Below, piece after piece: positions 51,252 to 62,922 of a stretch of 64,000 bases of DNA; position 1 is the first letter of the stretch; each line of letters starts with the position of its first letter. The stretch is from Hygrocybe punicea (taxonomy: Eukaryota; Basidiomycota; Agaricomycetes; Agaricales; Hygrophoraceae). The translations under genes and the position numbers were made by a program. The stretch covers positions 1,426,001 to 1,490,000 of the forward strand of contig OY744468.1 of NCBI GenBank assembly GCA_963556145.1. The letters run 5' to 3'. Below the pieces are notes generated by a model. The model made no database searches. It worked only from the letters and a program-made list of their open reading frames with translations, and was not told the DNA's origin.

Positions 51252-52841
51252 TGATTCCTGGGAAAACGTTGACCAAACACGATCTGGACGTTCGGGAGAG
51301 TCGGGGATATGGGACTTGGAGTAATCCAGCGGGACGTTCCAAAGAGGTTCGCGTGTTGTTGTTGTTGTTGTTTCGATTTCGTGGTGAAGAACCCGAATTA
51401 CCGAGCCCGAACCGCCGCGGTCGGGTAAGCCGGGCGGGCTAGGACGGTAATTTTAAGGCTTAAATCAGTCGATGGGGGTTCCTCGCTCCCTGTGCAGCGA
51501 GGAAAAGGCTTGAAGGGCGATTCGGGAGGGGTTGTAACAAAAGACGCAAAAACTCGACAGTGGGAACAAAAATCCGACACCTGTGTTATTGATGCACAAT
51601 GTCTGTTAGGGAGGTTCACCTTGTTTGTGTTGAGAGCGTCAGCCGTTTCAATTGTAAGGGAAGAAGAAAACGCACCTCGAACGGATGCCCACCTAAGTTT
51701 TGTAGTAGTGGCCGAATTCAATAATCCGTAAAGCATCATCACTATGTGCTCAACACTTACTGGAGAGTCAGCAAACGAAGATCGCTGTTTCTTTGTTGGT
51801 CAGTAATGATGGCGCAAATGGGGGACCGTCCAGTGGCACCAAGACGGTGTTGGAAGAGTAAAATTTGGGCGGCCACAGCAGCGCGATGAGCGGAGTTTCG
51901 AGTCATCGGCTAGTTCCGGTTATAACGTTAACATAGGGGCATCGCGCAGCACGCCTCGAAAATTCTGCACGAAGTACAGTAGTTTCATCACGTAGAGCGG
52001 GTTTGTAGGGCTCGCGACGAGGACGGCCTTCGTTTTCCGTAGTCATCATATTTGTTTATCACGTCAACGGTTGTGCTACAATGTCGATTTGTCTTGCAAG
52101 TCACTGGTCACTGGCATCAGAGACTGGAAGACATTGTGTCGGTCGCAGCCTGGCAACGCGACAGAATCTGACGTGCACTGATCAAGCTAGCGCTATAGCA
52201 CTGCAAGTTCATGGCAGCCGTTGAAATTAGTAGATTCAAAGCAAGATGCACACCGCCCACCCGCTACTGCGAATTCCTGTGTAAGCCCCCCCCTCCATGG
52301 ATCCAGTCAAGGTTTAATTACCCCTTATCGACGTTATCAACGCCTTCCTTTATTTTAGTCCCTTCGGCTCAGCATATTGAGCGTCCAGGACGACAATCCC
52401 ATCATTCACCGGATTGACAGCGTTGTTGCATCAGATACGCAATGTTTCGTTTAGTGTTACACAAAAGACTAGTCCGCTCCGGAACCTTTTTATGTACATG
52501 CCGAAGTTCTTCTGGCTCCTAGAGAAAAATGTCACTCCAAATCGTATCTTTCCAGAGCATCCAGCATTTCAAACTTCTCCATGGAAGACACCAAAGCTTG
52601 CTTTCGGCATTTATAGACGACGCCGGTAGTAGTTCTGCGGCCCCGAGTTTTTTAACCTCGACTGCCGTAAACGCCTCGCGCATGAGAAACGGAGATTTGA
52701 ACGTGAGAGCGAAATCAAGGTACAACACCCCTTTCGACCAAAGGGGATCGCGGAATTTTCGGAGACGTCCCAAAAAGGAATTTTTGGCCATGGGATCCCT
52801 TCAAACATGGGATCACTTCAAATTTAGTCCACGCCCATTTT
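51252..52841. other. Intergenic region, no gene recognised
   Basis: 1.6 kb between ODC (transcribed away) and the 3' end of PTPA. A GTTGTTGTTGTTGTT run is at 51355-51371. Several frames of up to 149 codons are open on either strand (for example 52529-52978 plus) but overlap the PTPA end antisense and show no domain. Confidence 0.5.
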
Positions 52842-54236
52842 TCAAGCTTCGGTGTGCGAGACCAAACAATCTCCACGCTCGCCAGATTTCGGGGATGAGG
52901 AGGGAGGCCGATGCCGACTCGCCGGCAATCCCCCAACTGACAATAGAGGCAACTTTGGATCAATGGGGGAAGCTTTAGCCACCGACTGGAAAGTTCGAAC
53001 GGGTAGGGCCCAGGTAATGCTTGCTTCGGAAAAAGAAGTAGGCGATGGGTTTTTGTCATGATTCTCTTCTTCCCAATCAAGCAATCCTCCCAAGGGAATG
53101 TGTTGAACGACTACCTTTTTACCCAGAACTTCAGCCTTGTGATGAAACCATTTGTCAGGAGAAGGCGCCTGAGTCTGCTGGCATCACTCACATCGTACAT
53201 CTTGAACAAGCCAGCGTTGACTTTACCCCAATTGGGCACACCCACTGCGATGGAATATAATTGGGACGAATGCTCGTGAAACGGGCCGTGTTTGACTTGA
53301 TGAATTCGGGAAATCGACATGAAGTAAAGATTGCTTGGAGACAACGGTGGATGAAGGATAGACGACACAGGAATCTGGGTTTGATCTACATAGGAACCGT
53401 CGTAAGCTCACGATTGAAATGAAATTAATCATTTTGGTCGAACCTCGAAGTTGCCCACTGCCAAAAATGTACCCCAGAAACGCGTAGTCATCTAAACCCC
53501 AGACACCATGGCTACCCGCGGGTTCAAGTTGATAAACGTCCTGCAATCTCCAACACAACCGGAGGTAACGAACAAAGATACCCAGAACAATATCACGTTC
53601 TTCGTCGGGAACAGGTTGGAGGAATCGCGTTAACGTTAAACAAAGAAGAAAGAGAGCAAACGAGGTTTCGTGCCCTGTGCCGTAGTCCATTCGTGTGAAA
53701 GATCCAAATGAGGTTAACAAGTATGGCTTGAGAAGGGGAATAACGAGAGAGAAGTCGGACGGCAGAAGTGAAGACAAGAGAGGGTCTACTTGCTAATCAA
53801 GTACGGGTTTTAACAACAACATTTACCACAAATGCACAGAGCAAACCTCTTCCAAGCGTTTACCCCATGACCTAAAGGCAAGGTTTCCGAACCGCTGGGG
53901 CGTTGAGAAAGGCGGTATTTCATCGATCCAGCCGTCCAAAGTATCTAAAAGTCCGATGATGCTCATCACGGACTAACACACTGTTCCAGTGAGGTCTATA
54001 CCAGAACTAAAACTTCTGACCTGACTTGAAGATGGCACGCCAACGGCAAGGTCGCATCCTACCACTGACTCATTCAGCCGTCGCAGAAAAAGGCCAAAGT
54101 CTTGGTAGCCAACGGTGGTCTTCCATTTCTCAACATCACGATCGGTATGAATTTTCGGTGTTGGCAAGGACGTAATTTGTGCAACTTCCAATAGAAAAAT
54201 CTGTCTGAGCGGGGGTAACTCTTGAAAGCCTGGCAT
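52842..54236 (-). CDS. PTPA: PP2A phosphatase activator (PTPA, Rrd1/Rrd2 type)
   Basis: A peptidyl-prolyl isomerase that activates protein phosphatase 2A. From ATG 54236: 'KIHTDRDVEKWKTTVGYQDF' (N-terminal PTPA signature), then 'IGLLDTLDGWIDEIPPF', 'RMDYGTGHETSFALFL', 'YLRLCWRLQDVYQLEPAGSH' with GVWGLDDYAFLGYIFG (the active cleft), 'GPFHEHSSQLYSIAVGVPNW', 'KVNAGLFKMYD' and, after an intron, EVLGKKVVVQHIPLGGLLDW. A Pro/Ser-rich tail ends at 52842. Three or more introns. A longer start at 54374 is open but would overlap the Ku70 start codon, so I prefer 54236. Intact. Confidence 0.92.
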
Positions 54237-54367
54237 GGTCCCGAGCTGGAGGTGATGTTGCAGACCGTGACCGCGTGACCCAATGTTCCAAGACGCGTTC
54301 AAACCCCGACCCGCCCAAGGTGCCAACTTGAACTCGCCAGGCTTTTCTGGTGGTTTACCACATCGCA
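54237..54367. promoter_or_regulatory. Short divergent promoter region, PTPA and Ku70
   Basis: Only 131 bp separate the two start codons. No TATA box is evident. The two genes must share regulatory DNA or each use sequences inside the other's 5' end. Confidence 0.55.
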
Positions 54368-57334
54368 ATGCCATACGACGACTGGAACAAAATCGATGAA
54401 GATGAAGACCAAGAATTGCAGGACGCCTCAGTTAGTTCTTTATTGTGATATCACACTCGTCTCTCAATTGGTGTCTCGTAGTACTTCGAAGGGAAGAAGG
54501 ACGTAATCCTTTTCTGTATTGACTGCTCGGAATCAATGCTCGAACTTCGAGATGACCCCATTTACGAAGATGTGAAGACATGTCACCTATATACAGCGCT
54601 CGAAGCTGCAATGCAGATTCAGAAAAAGAAGATCATTGTTGGCCCAAATGATGCTGTCGGAATCCTACTGTTCAATACTGTGAGAATTGCTCGAACCTAT
54701 CTACCACCATTCCAGTCGAAATGAACTGGTATCAAAGACCAGGAAAGGCGAAGCAAAGAGCCAAGTTTCGGAAATCAAGAAAAACACCTTCGTGTACCAA
54801 CCAATCGCACCCATGAGTGCTCCTACAATTCAAGAGTTGATACAGTTATTGGACGGTTGGTATAGCAACATCCTTCGTATAAACGGTTGCTAAATCGGAC
54901 TTGTGCATACAAAGCCGCTCGCGAGAACCCAGAGGAATTGGTTACCACCTTCCCGCCCTTGTCTGGCAAAAAGGTTGCCATGGGAGACGTCTTTACTAGC
55001 TGCAATTGGGTGTTACGGGACGGGTCAGCCCACACTGAGCATACAAATCCGCACAACTTAACTCATACACCACTCCACCTGTTCCAGAGCCCCCAAAACT
55101 GCCTCAAAGCGTGTCTTTTTAATTACAGATGAAGATGATCCTCACTCAGGCCCAAACAGCAAACAACTAGTCACTTCTGCACGAACTACTTTGGTTGTAA
55201 GGCAGTAGGCTTTGGTTCCTGGGCTATTGTCAATGAATTCTCCCACAGGATCTTACACAAGCAGGCGTGACAGTTGAACCATTTTTCATTAGCACTCCTG
55301 AGAAGCCATTCGATCCGGCCAAATTTTACTCCGTTTGTAAAGTTATCTCTGGTCTGGCTTTTGCTCATTTAAGGTCTTCCTAGTCCGTATTACTCCCAAA
55401 CAATGTCACAGACGATGATGGCGAAACAGATTCTGCCATCCTACCGGAGTCTATTTCAATCACTCGTATCGATGATCTTCTTTCCCAGATGCGTTTCCAC
55501 GAGGTTCCGAAACGGGCACAGTTTAGTATCCCTTTCGAGCTTGCGAATGGGTTCGTGATTGGGATCAAAGGGTATGCCCATCCTATTTTTCACTGTCGGT
55601 TGAAATTAATTAGCGTTCCAATAGATATAGCTTGGTAACAGAGCAGAAAAAGGGTGCCTACAAGTATTTCGTTGACCTCGGTGACCGGACGGAGGTAGCA
55701 GTCGTCCGCACCGTTCACGTAGATGAGGTCCGTGTTTGGGTTCCCACCTTTGACCATACCCGGCTGATGGCAATTTATAAACGTAGGACCGGGAAGCCGA
55801 GGTCGACAAAACCAAAATGCTGTATGGAATGTCAGTGGGCGCCGCCGCGGACGCAGACGATGATGCCGGAGATGGGATTGCCGGGAAGAGAGTAGTAAAG
55901 ATTGGGCAGCGAGTGAGTGAACTCTTTCTTCCCTTCTTGATGACAGTCGATTGATATTATTCAGCCATTTTATACAGCGGATGAAATCAGGTCCTTCCGG
56001 ACCATGGGCCTTGAACCGGGTATATTTTTTTCTTCTCTGATTCCTACTTTACTCAAAGGATTCGAAATTTGAACAGTCATCAAGCTCCTTGGTTTCAAGG
56101 ACCGGAAAGAGCTCGCTTTCGAAGATAACATCAAACATTCATTATTTATCTATCCTGACGAGTCTGTGAGCCGATTGTTTGTCACTATCAAAATATCCTC
56201 ACAAATTCTCTAGACTTATTCGGGCAGCAAACGCACCTTCAGCGCCTTACTGAAGACTATGATTTCGAAGAAAAGAATTGGGTTGGTCCTGACAGTGACG
56301 CGAAGAAATTCATCACCTACCTTTTGCGCTTTGATACCCCAGGTAAAAATTATCTGCTCATCAATTTCAGAGACAGTATTCACAAATTGTCTGTTTTCAA
56401 CTTTGGCTGCACAGGCTGAAAAGGTGGAGGAAGGAGGGTGGAACGAACCCCCTGGTTTTCACCTTATTCCTCTACCATTCGCAGATGACATCAGAGCAGC
56501 GCCCATCGAAGAGGCTTTACGAAGTTCGTATACCCTTTTCCTGCGTAAACAAACCGTTTTGTGATAACATTCGAAGGTTCGGACAAAATCAAGGATACCG
56601 CTCGAGCCTGGATAGATAAACTCTGCGTTAAGAACGGGTCCTATCCCCCAGATTCGTACCCTAATCCTGGTAGGCGCAGAGGTAGACATTCCACGAGGGC
56701 TGCTTATCAAGCTTTGGTCTTCATCAGCTTTGGCTTATCACAACGCCCAACTCCAAGCACATGCCTTCCGCGAACAATTCGATGTAGAGGCCTTCGAAGA
56801 TCTGACACAGCCCAAGTTTGACATGATCCACAAGGTTTTTCTTTTCTTTTCTTCAGAAGGCGGACATGTCAGGATCCTCATATTTGTTGCACTGATAGCG
56901 GGCGGGCAAATTAATGAAGGAGTGGAAAATAGCTCTTGTGAATGATGAATCTGCCAATATGGTGATCGTCACTGGGTCCAAGCGGAAGGCGGTCGGTTTA
57001 CATTCCACACCCGTAATGCATCCGACTGACCTTTTTATGCCGCTATTACATAGGGCCCTATTATGGACGAAACGGAGTTGCGCAATCGGTATGAAGATGG
57101 GTCTCTTAATAAGGTAACGTATAGTCATCGGCCTTGATCCCAGCAGCGACTGCTAATATTATTTCGGCAGCTTCGCGTGGATCAGTTGAAAGTGAGTTTT
57201 CATCGAGAAAATATGGCATTCTAAACATGATGTATTCGAATTAACAGGACTTCCTTAAAAGCAAGGGCCAGCCCACGTCTGGGAAGAAAGCCGACCTCCT
57301 CGAGCGTGTTTCTGAGTGGTTGGATGAACATTGA
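54368..57334 (+). CDS. ku70: Ku70, DNA end-binding subunit for non-homologous end joining
   Basis: ATG 54368; after a first intron the von Willebrand-like N-domain begins 'GKKDVILFCIDCSESMLEL'. The Ku core follows: 'ITRIDDLLSQMRFHEVPKRA', 'FSIPFELANGFVIGIKG', 'KGAYKYFVDLGDRTEVA', then 'GLEPGIKLLGF'-like and 'HLIPLPFADDIR' segments. The C-terminal SAP domain comes last ('LRVDQLKDFLKSKGQPTSGK' and 'KADLLERVSEWLDEH'), with stop TGA 57332-57334. At least ten short introns. With Ku80 it forms the ring on broken DNA ends in the nucleus. Gene order and all domains look intact. Confidence 0.93.
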
Positions 57335-57532
57335 GAATGGTGAATTCATATTTCAAACCTAGTAATCTATTCTTTTCGCTTCCAAATCATCCTAACCTAT
57401 CCGCGAACAACACACAACGGCTAAGTTTTCTACCTGTCTGCTTTGGAACTTGAACGAGTCGGTTGAACAATACAAGGAGGAATTGATGACACGGTCAATA
57501 GATACCGATGTCTATGCAGGCGGGTAATAATC
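57335..57532. other. Convergent intergenic spacer
   Basis: 198 bp between the Ku70 stop and the glutaredoxin stop. It must hold both 3' UTRs. No hairpin terminator is expected in a fungus and none is seen. Confidence 0.5.
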
Positions 57533-58426
57533 TTAAACCAACAGTTCCTTGAACTCGCCAGACTCAGCCATTTCTTTCAAAATGTCAAGTCCACCAACTA
57601 ATTCCCCATTAACGATGACTTGAGGGAACGTCGGCCAGTTATTAAGAACCTTCAGACCTATGTTTGTTGAATTTATGACGCACGGACAATAGTCACCAAT
57701 GAGTACGCTTACCTTGTCGAACATCCTCGTCTGTTAGGATGTCGAAGTGTGTGAACTCGACCCCTTGCTCCCTCAACAATGCGACCGTCTGCCGAGAGAA
57801 CCCACATCGTGGGGTGTCAGGGCTGCCTTTCATAAACAGCACGACTTTACTCTGGTTCATCAGCTTGCGTAGTCGGTCTTCAGATTCTCTTGGATTTCGG
57901 TCAACAGGTGCCACAGTTGATGGAAGAGCGGGGGCTTGGTAAGTTTTAGAAAGCGGCGTGAAGAATGGTTTTGGTCCAGCGTGCGTCTCGATGCACTTCG
58001 TCAACGCCACCGCATCAGCACCGGATATTCTGCTTAGGAGCGTATGTCCCTAAACCAATCGATGCACCACAGTTTGATATAAAGTGTGAGATTGGCCTTG
58101 TGGGATGCTGTACTTACGCGCAAGACAAGAAACGTCGGGACGGAGTCGATTTCAAACGATTCCGTAATATCTGGCTGAGATTCGGCTTCCACCTACTCGT
58201 GCATTTAGCTCAGCCGTGGGCGGAGTGACGCAGATCGTATACGCACCTGCAACACAAGAACATGTGTGTATTTGCTTGCCAAGGCCAATACAACCTTGTT
58301 CATGTTCTTGCAGGGTTCCGCCCAGGGTGCCCAGAAGTTGATGAGAGACACGCGCTCAAGGTCTTGGCTGAGAAGTTGTTTGAAATGCTCTGGCGATTTG
58401 ACTTCATAAAAGTTTTGGGTTGCCAT
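57533..58426 (-). CDS. grx4: Monothiol glutaredoxin Grx3/Grx4 type (thioredoxin plus CGFS domain)
   Basis: ATG 58426. The N-terminal thioredoxin-like domain has '[12 protein letters not shown]' (a WAEPC site with one active-site Cys kept), '[15 protein letters not shown]' after splicing, and '[10 protein letters not shown]'. A linker leads to the glutaredoxin domain: '[20 protein letters not shown]' with the CGFS motif that holds a glutathione-bound 2Fe-2S cluster, '[19 protein letters not shown]', '[20 protein letters not shown]', and a C-terminal helix ending at 57533. Introns lie near 57660-57720, 58010-58100 and 58180-58240. The family distributes iron-sulfur clusters and controls iron regulators in cytosol and nucleus. 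Intact. Confidence 0.95.
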
Positions 58427-58789
58427 GTCAGCTGAAATGGAGGAAGAAATCCACAAAAACTCTGTGGTCTTGTTTGGACTGGATCCTCATGCCAAACAAC
58501 CTAATCTTATCTTATCTGAGCATGAAACAGGAAATATCATACATCATTTCCTTTCAAGTCCATCTCGGTCGTTATGTGCTACCGTACAACTCTAATACTA
58601 CACTGTTTCTGTCTTAATATGACGGGATCATCTCCTAAAATTAAAAAAAAAAAGTTTATAGGAAAGAATGTCAAGCTTTCAAAATTGGCGTCAGAAGGCA
58701 CTCGAGATCGCGTCTCGCCTTCTCGTGGACGTTTATCCTGAGGGTATCGTCAGCTCCTGACCCTCATCCGAAGTATTGATCAGAGGCAC
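58427..58789. other. Intergenic, nothing recognised
   Basis: 363 bp upstream of grx4 and downstream of the unknown gene. A-rich run at 58640-58652. Confidence 0.5.
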
Positions 58790-60756
58790 TTACATCGCTT
58801 GCCGAACCACCACTTCTCCCAAAAATTCCCGTAACATGGTCAAGAGCTCTTTCAAAGGGATAAGCAGGCTGTTGAAAGCTCGACAGATCAACAACCTGCG
58901 GCCCGCGAGTCCATCTTCATCTCTCAGAAGTGCCTCGAGGCCTTGCGCATTTATGATATCTAGAAGTTTGGAAATGATAACATGATTGCTTGGAAAGACG
59001 ACCGTGTCGGAGAAAAGATCAAGTTGCGCGAGTCTTCGTTCACATCGAATCGAGTATCGCAGATCGACCTTGAGCCTGAACAGGATTACGGATGCAAACC
59101 CAGCGTCAAGTATGGCGTGCCTGCTGACGGGTCGATGTTCGGCCACCGCGACCACAAAGCTAAACAACCCGTGCTCCCAATCGGGCATGTCGAAGAATGT
59201 AACACTGAGGAGAGACAAAAATCTCAGAGTTCTGGTAAGGCTGTACCATCAAAGACGGCGAGGGAACGCACAGAAGTGGTGATAGCAAAGGAAACAGTCG
59301 ACAGAAAGTGTCATGAATTTCATTGACAGGCCATTGTGCGAGGTGTGCACTCAAAACTTCTGTAAGATAGGCGTCATCTGCCAAGCATTTGCCAAAGACC
59401 TGCCACAGCCGGAAAATGTCGATATTTCCAGCTCCCTGCGCACCTAACCTATTGCAGAGTCAGAATCGTCTAACGTCATGGAAGCACACCATGCTTTCCT
59501 CATCAGTTCGAGCAGATCCACACAGGCATCCACCAAACTGGTTGCTTGAAATTCTGATCCGTCCTCGCCCGATGGTGTCCCCGAACTGAAGGGAAGTACA
59601 AGATAGATGGTATGGAGTCTTATATCGAGAAGTTGCTTATCCACAGTTGCCCACGTCCTCCGCCGCTCCCGGATCGCAGCGCTCAGAGAATGTGTCTTGG
59701 GGGAAAACTCCTCGCAGTGCGGCCACAAGATGTGCAACGGGTGATTGGAGATAATCTCGGCGAATTCCTGGTAATTGCAGAGATATTGAAGGATAGAGGT
59801 GCATGCAAGAAGTAGGGGTCGTCTCTTCCAGAAAGTGGGGAACTTCTGAAGGGGATCCAGAAAGTCGCAGACGTACATGTACAGGAGCACATCAAGCAAG
59901 CCGGCTTCTAGAACTGCCTGGCACACTGAAGGTCCTATCAAGATACCTTGGTAGATGAAGTCAATGAACGGCATGGCTGAGTGCCTATCCAGGCCTAAGA
60001 ACCAGTCTTTGTAATAGACATCCGTTCGCGTAACCCTGGACGAAACATGAGACTTAATATTTCATCAAAAATTACTGAATCATACTGAAAGGACCGCGAC
60101 CAAAGGCTTCCTATCTCTACAAAGAGCTCGGAAAAAAAGTCCCGCATCACGAGGACGGGTTGTGTTTCGAGGGATTGCAGCAGATGACGGATGTGTCGGC
60201 GTCCAATTTGATCCATCAGCAACAGCAATATCCCATGCTTGTCATCATCAGAACATGAATCAAGTCTGCGTATTTTGACTTGAGTACATATTCTTAGCTG
60301 AGAGAATAATTTCTCGTACCGCAGCAAATCTAACATATCTTCGTATACCCGATGAATGTTGCGGGCAGCGTCGGCGTCAGTGTGGGGGAAATGATTGGTG
60401 ATAGCCGTTAGTCTATATCGGATGGAAATGTACTCGATCCCTCGGGCTATGAAAGACTTTGCCGGTCGTAGTCTCGCCCTCTCGATGCCATGCCACAAGG
60501 TGCTCGATGTGGCAGTGGAACGCAAGGAAGAAGATGAGCCATTAGCCCCGGATACACCAAAGCTCAGCAGACTCGGGTCTTTCTTGGCTTTCCCTTTCGC
60601 AAGGCCAAGACGCACAGTACTGGCTGTAGATTGCGACGAAACCACGGTGGTATTGGTGAATGTCGAATTCAGAGAATCCGTACTTCGACCGGCCTCAGAT
60701 TGAGAAATAGGCGCCATCGTGAGTGGATAACACATTGTCGATGCTACTTGGGACAC
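58790..60756 (-). CDS. Large conserved-looking protein of unknown function, helical, multi-exon
   Basis: ATG 60756. A Ser/Thr-rich N-terminus (about 85 residues) precedes alpha-helical segments such as 'NIHRVYEDMLDLLRYEKLFS', 'LLLLMDQIGRRHIRHLLQSL' and 'LVMRDFFSELFVEIGSLW'. An intron with donor GTATGA rejoins 'VTRTDVYYKDWFLGLDRHSA'. More helices follow ('PSVCQAVLEAGLLDVLLYMY', 'LLACTSILQYLCNYQEF') and the last exon (59218-58790) ends in 'LLTMLREFLGEVVVRQAM'. The look is that of an armadillo/HEAT-like helical scaffold, as in many basidiomycete-specific proteins, but no named domain is recognised. Confidence 0.7.
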
Positions 60757-60987
60757 AGCTTATTTAAACCGCCGCAGAGCCGCCCATGGTCGCACTTGGA
60801 GCTACCGAATTCATGAGGCTGTGCATAGAACATTTTGCAATTATTCCGCCCGTACCGTTTGGGCTTGAAGCGAACATTGTATTGCATACAATGTTTTCCA
60901 CCGCAGAAAGACTGAGCGCTGAGCACTGCTGGCGATAGAATTCACCTTGCGAGGGTTGGCGTTTGTAAAATCAATACGTATTTTGTT

Positions 60988-61832
60988 TTATTTGGCACTC
61001 GTCAAAAACCTTAATTCCGCCTCGAATTGCTCCTCGATACTCGTCGTCTGTCTGTTCTGATGAAGACCGAACCCGTTGTTATTTCGCCCGTCTCGCACGC
61101 GATATAACTTGACGATGGTCTTCGATCCCAACTGGTCTTCATCGTCATCAGAAAAGTATTCTTCTCGTTTTACCAATTCTTGGTATCCCTCCTTCAACCA
61201 CTGCTGTATCTTGTATTTTCGTGCCAGTAGAACCTTGGCAACTCCTCCGATGTCGGACAGGCGCCCCATCGCTAGGTCCCGGGCTTTTAAGAGCCCCTGT
61301 CCTACCGACAGGTCTAACACGGCTAGCCACTCTTTCTGTCCGCCTCCCTTGAGCGCTGAAATCTTTGCCACCACTCTTTTTTGCAATCTGTCCATTTGCC
61401 ACATCGCTAACAACTTGAGAATGGATGTCCATTCTGCCAAGGACAATGTCTCCACTGCCAGGATTTGCCTATCCATTTGAAGTGTAAGCATTATCAATCG
61501 TATCGCTAGACTTTCTTACATTGGGAACATAACCCTTAGTAGCTGTCGAAAATCGGCTTCCAGTACTCCGTCAAGTCGCAGGGGCTGTTCGTCGCTGCAC
61601 CCATCCGAAATGGTGTTGTCAGCAATTGGCAATTGGAACATGTTGCGGAAAACTTCAGACTCTTGCTCGAAATAATGACGAGGAACTCGAAACAGTGTAT
61701 TTTCGACCTGTCATTCCACATCTGTCAGCTTTTTCGCCTTTAGAGGGAACGAACCAAGAATATCGTCCCTTCGGTGAAATAATGAAACTTATCTCTGTTA
61801 CACTGTGCGTTGTCGAGGGGCATCATATCCAT
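60988..61832 (-). CDS. BTB/POZ domain protein
   Basis: Three exons. ATG 61832 starts 'MDMMPLDNAQCNRDKFHYF' then TEGTIFL; a 47-nt intron leads to 'VENTLFRVPRHYFEQESEVF' then RNMFQLP. This is the pattern of the large Agaricomycete BTB family. It continues 'EQPLRLDGVLEADFRQLLRV' and, after a second intron, 'VETLSLAEWTSILKLLAMW'. The C-terminal part includes an acidic patch (YFSDDDEDQ) and ends at 60988. BTB domains dimerise or recruit partners (often cullin-3); the specific partner is unknown. Confidence 0.85.
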
Positions 61833-61968
61833 CGCAGGCTTTCGTGATGAATGACGGTGTAATTGACACTCTCCCCGTTATATGCATATATATGGAAGCA
61901 TCCGCAGTAGCCTGGTATCCGCTGCCAGTGGGTTTTAAGTTTCCGAGAATCAGTTTGCTCTTTTTCTA

Positions 61969-62920
61969 TGGTGCGAATCATCTAGTCACCACCAAAATGT
62001 GACAAAGATTTGGGAGCTTTCATAAGTAGATATTTTTCTTAGTTGTCTTGCCAAAATGCTCCATTTGATGTAAGGAATAAATTCCCAAGACAGAATTTTT
62101 ATTGGATCAAAATTGAGGGAGTTCAATTTTTTTTTGAGGCTGAAATTGGCGTTTACCATATATAGTGCATTATATAATATATAAGTATATTACATAATAT
62201 ACTAAACAGGAAATAAGTCCCTTTAGACATCAAGAGCCACAGCTACTGTCTCCGGAACACGACGATGAGACTTGTATTTAGTTGAACTGAATGCCTTTAC
62301 CTTTATTTGAGCCTCACAAGTCTCCAGACCACCCTTGTAAGCTTCCATCCATCTGTACATCCGATGCTCCCATTTCTGGATAGTTTCCAAAGGGACAGAT
62401 TTGAGTGCGATGGGCATATTGTTCTTGAGAGTGTCAAAGGACATGTCACAGTTCTCCCGAAGGTAACGCTTCACAACATCTGCCTTATCGAATTCTGATA
62501 CTGACTCCCACCCAGCAACCAGCTCCATGAAGTCATCGTCGTCTTCCTCATCAGTGAGATTGACATTAACTCCACCTTTGTACCCACATTCAGATTCTGA
62601 AGAACTGTTGACCTCGATGACTGGGGAGAGCCATGCACACGGGGTTGCAGATAATCTTGTGCTCGTGCTGTCCATGCTCATTCAGCTGCTACCCTAAGAT
62701 ATTTCTTTGGTGGGATAGTCATGGTAGAGGGTTAAAATGTTTGCCGTGTTCAGACAAAGTTCCCATTTATTGTCTATTAACTATGATAAAAATCATTTAT
62801 ACAATCTCGCTGGTGATGAAAAGCACCCAGCCACCATCATTCAGGGTTGGCCATGCGAGATCTGATGGACCCCAATTTGGCGTCTGTCACATTTTGGTGG
62901 TGACTAGATGATTCACACCA
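61969..62920 (-). mobile_element. TA-flanked DNA element with 36-bp TIRs (Tc1/mariner-like, non-autonomous)
   Basis: 952 bp. Left end TGGTGCGAATCATCTAGTCA.. (61969-62004), right end its complement (62885-62920) with TG in place of CG and a 1-nt indel at most. TA occurs at both borders (61967-61968, 62921-62922). Inside lies one 152-codon minus-strand ORF. No DDE catalytic region is present. Confidence 0.75.
62223..62681 (-). CDS. 152-aa ORF inside the TA-flanked element, DNA-binding half of a transposase?
   Basis: From ATG 62681 (or 62675): a Ser/Glu-rich N-terminus with 'DEEDDDDFMELVAGWESVSE', then a helical part ending 'ETIQKWEHRMYRWMEAYKGG' and 'KYKSHRRVPETVAVALDV'. The order helix - Trp/Tyr-rich helix - 'SHRRVPE' recalls the segment before the DDE domain in Agaricomycete transposases, but that is memory of a pattern, not a match. 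Intact frame; probably a truncated transposase or a derived accessory protein. Confidence 0.5.
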   Translation of the reverse strand: MSMDSTSTRLSATPCAWLSPVIEVNSSSESECGYKGGVNVNLTDEEDDDDFMELVAGWESVSEFDKADVVKRYLRENCDMSFDTLKNNMPIALKSVPLETIQKWEHRMYRWMEAYKGGLETCEAQIKVKAFSSTKYKSHRRVPETVAVALDV

Positions 62921-62922
62921 TA

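Noticed and set aside
52842..54374. PTPA starting at 54374
   Set aside because: It would overlap the Ku70 start codon and the added residues do not look like PTPA; ATG 54236 is just ahead of the conserved part.
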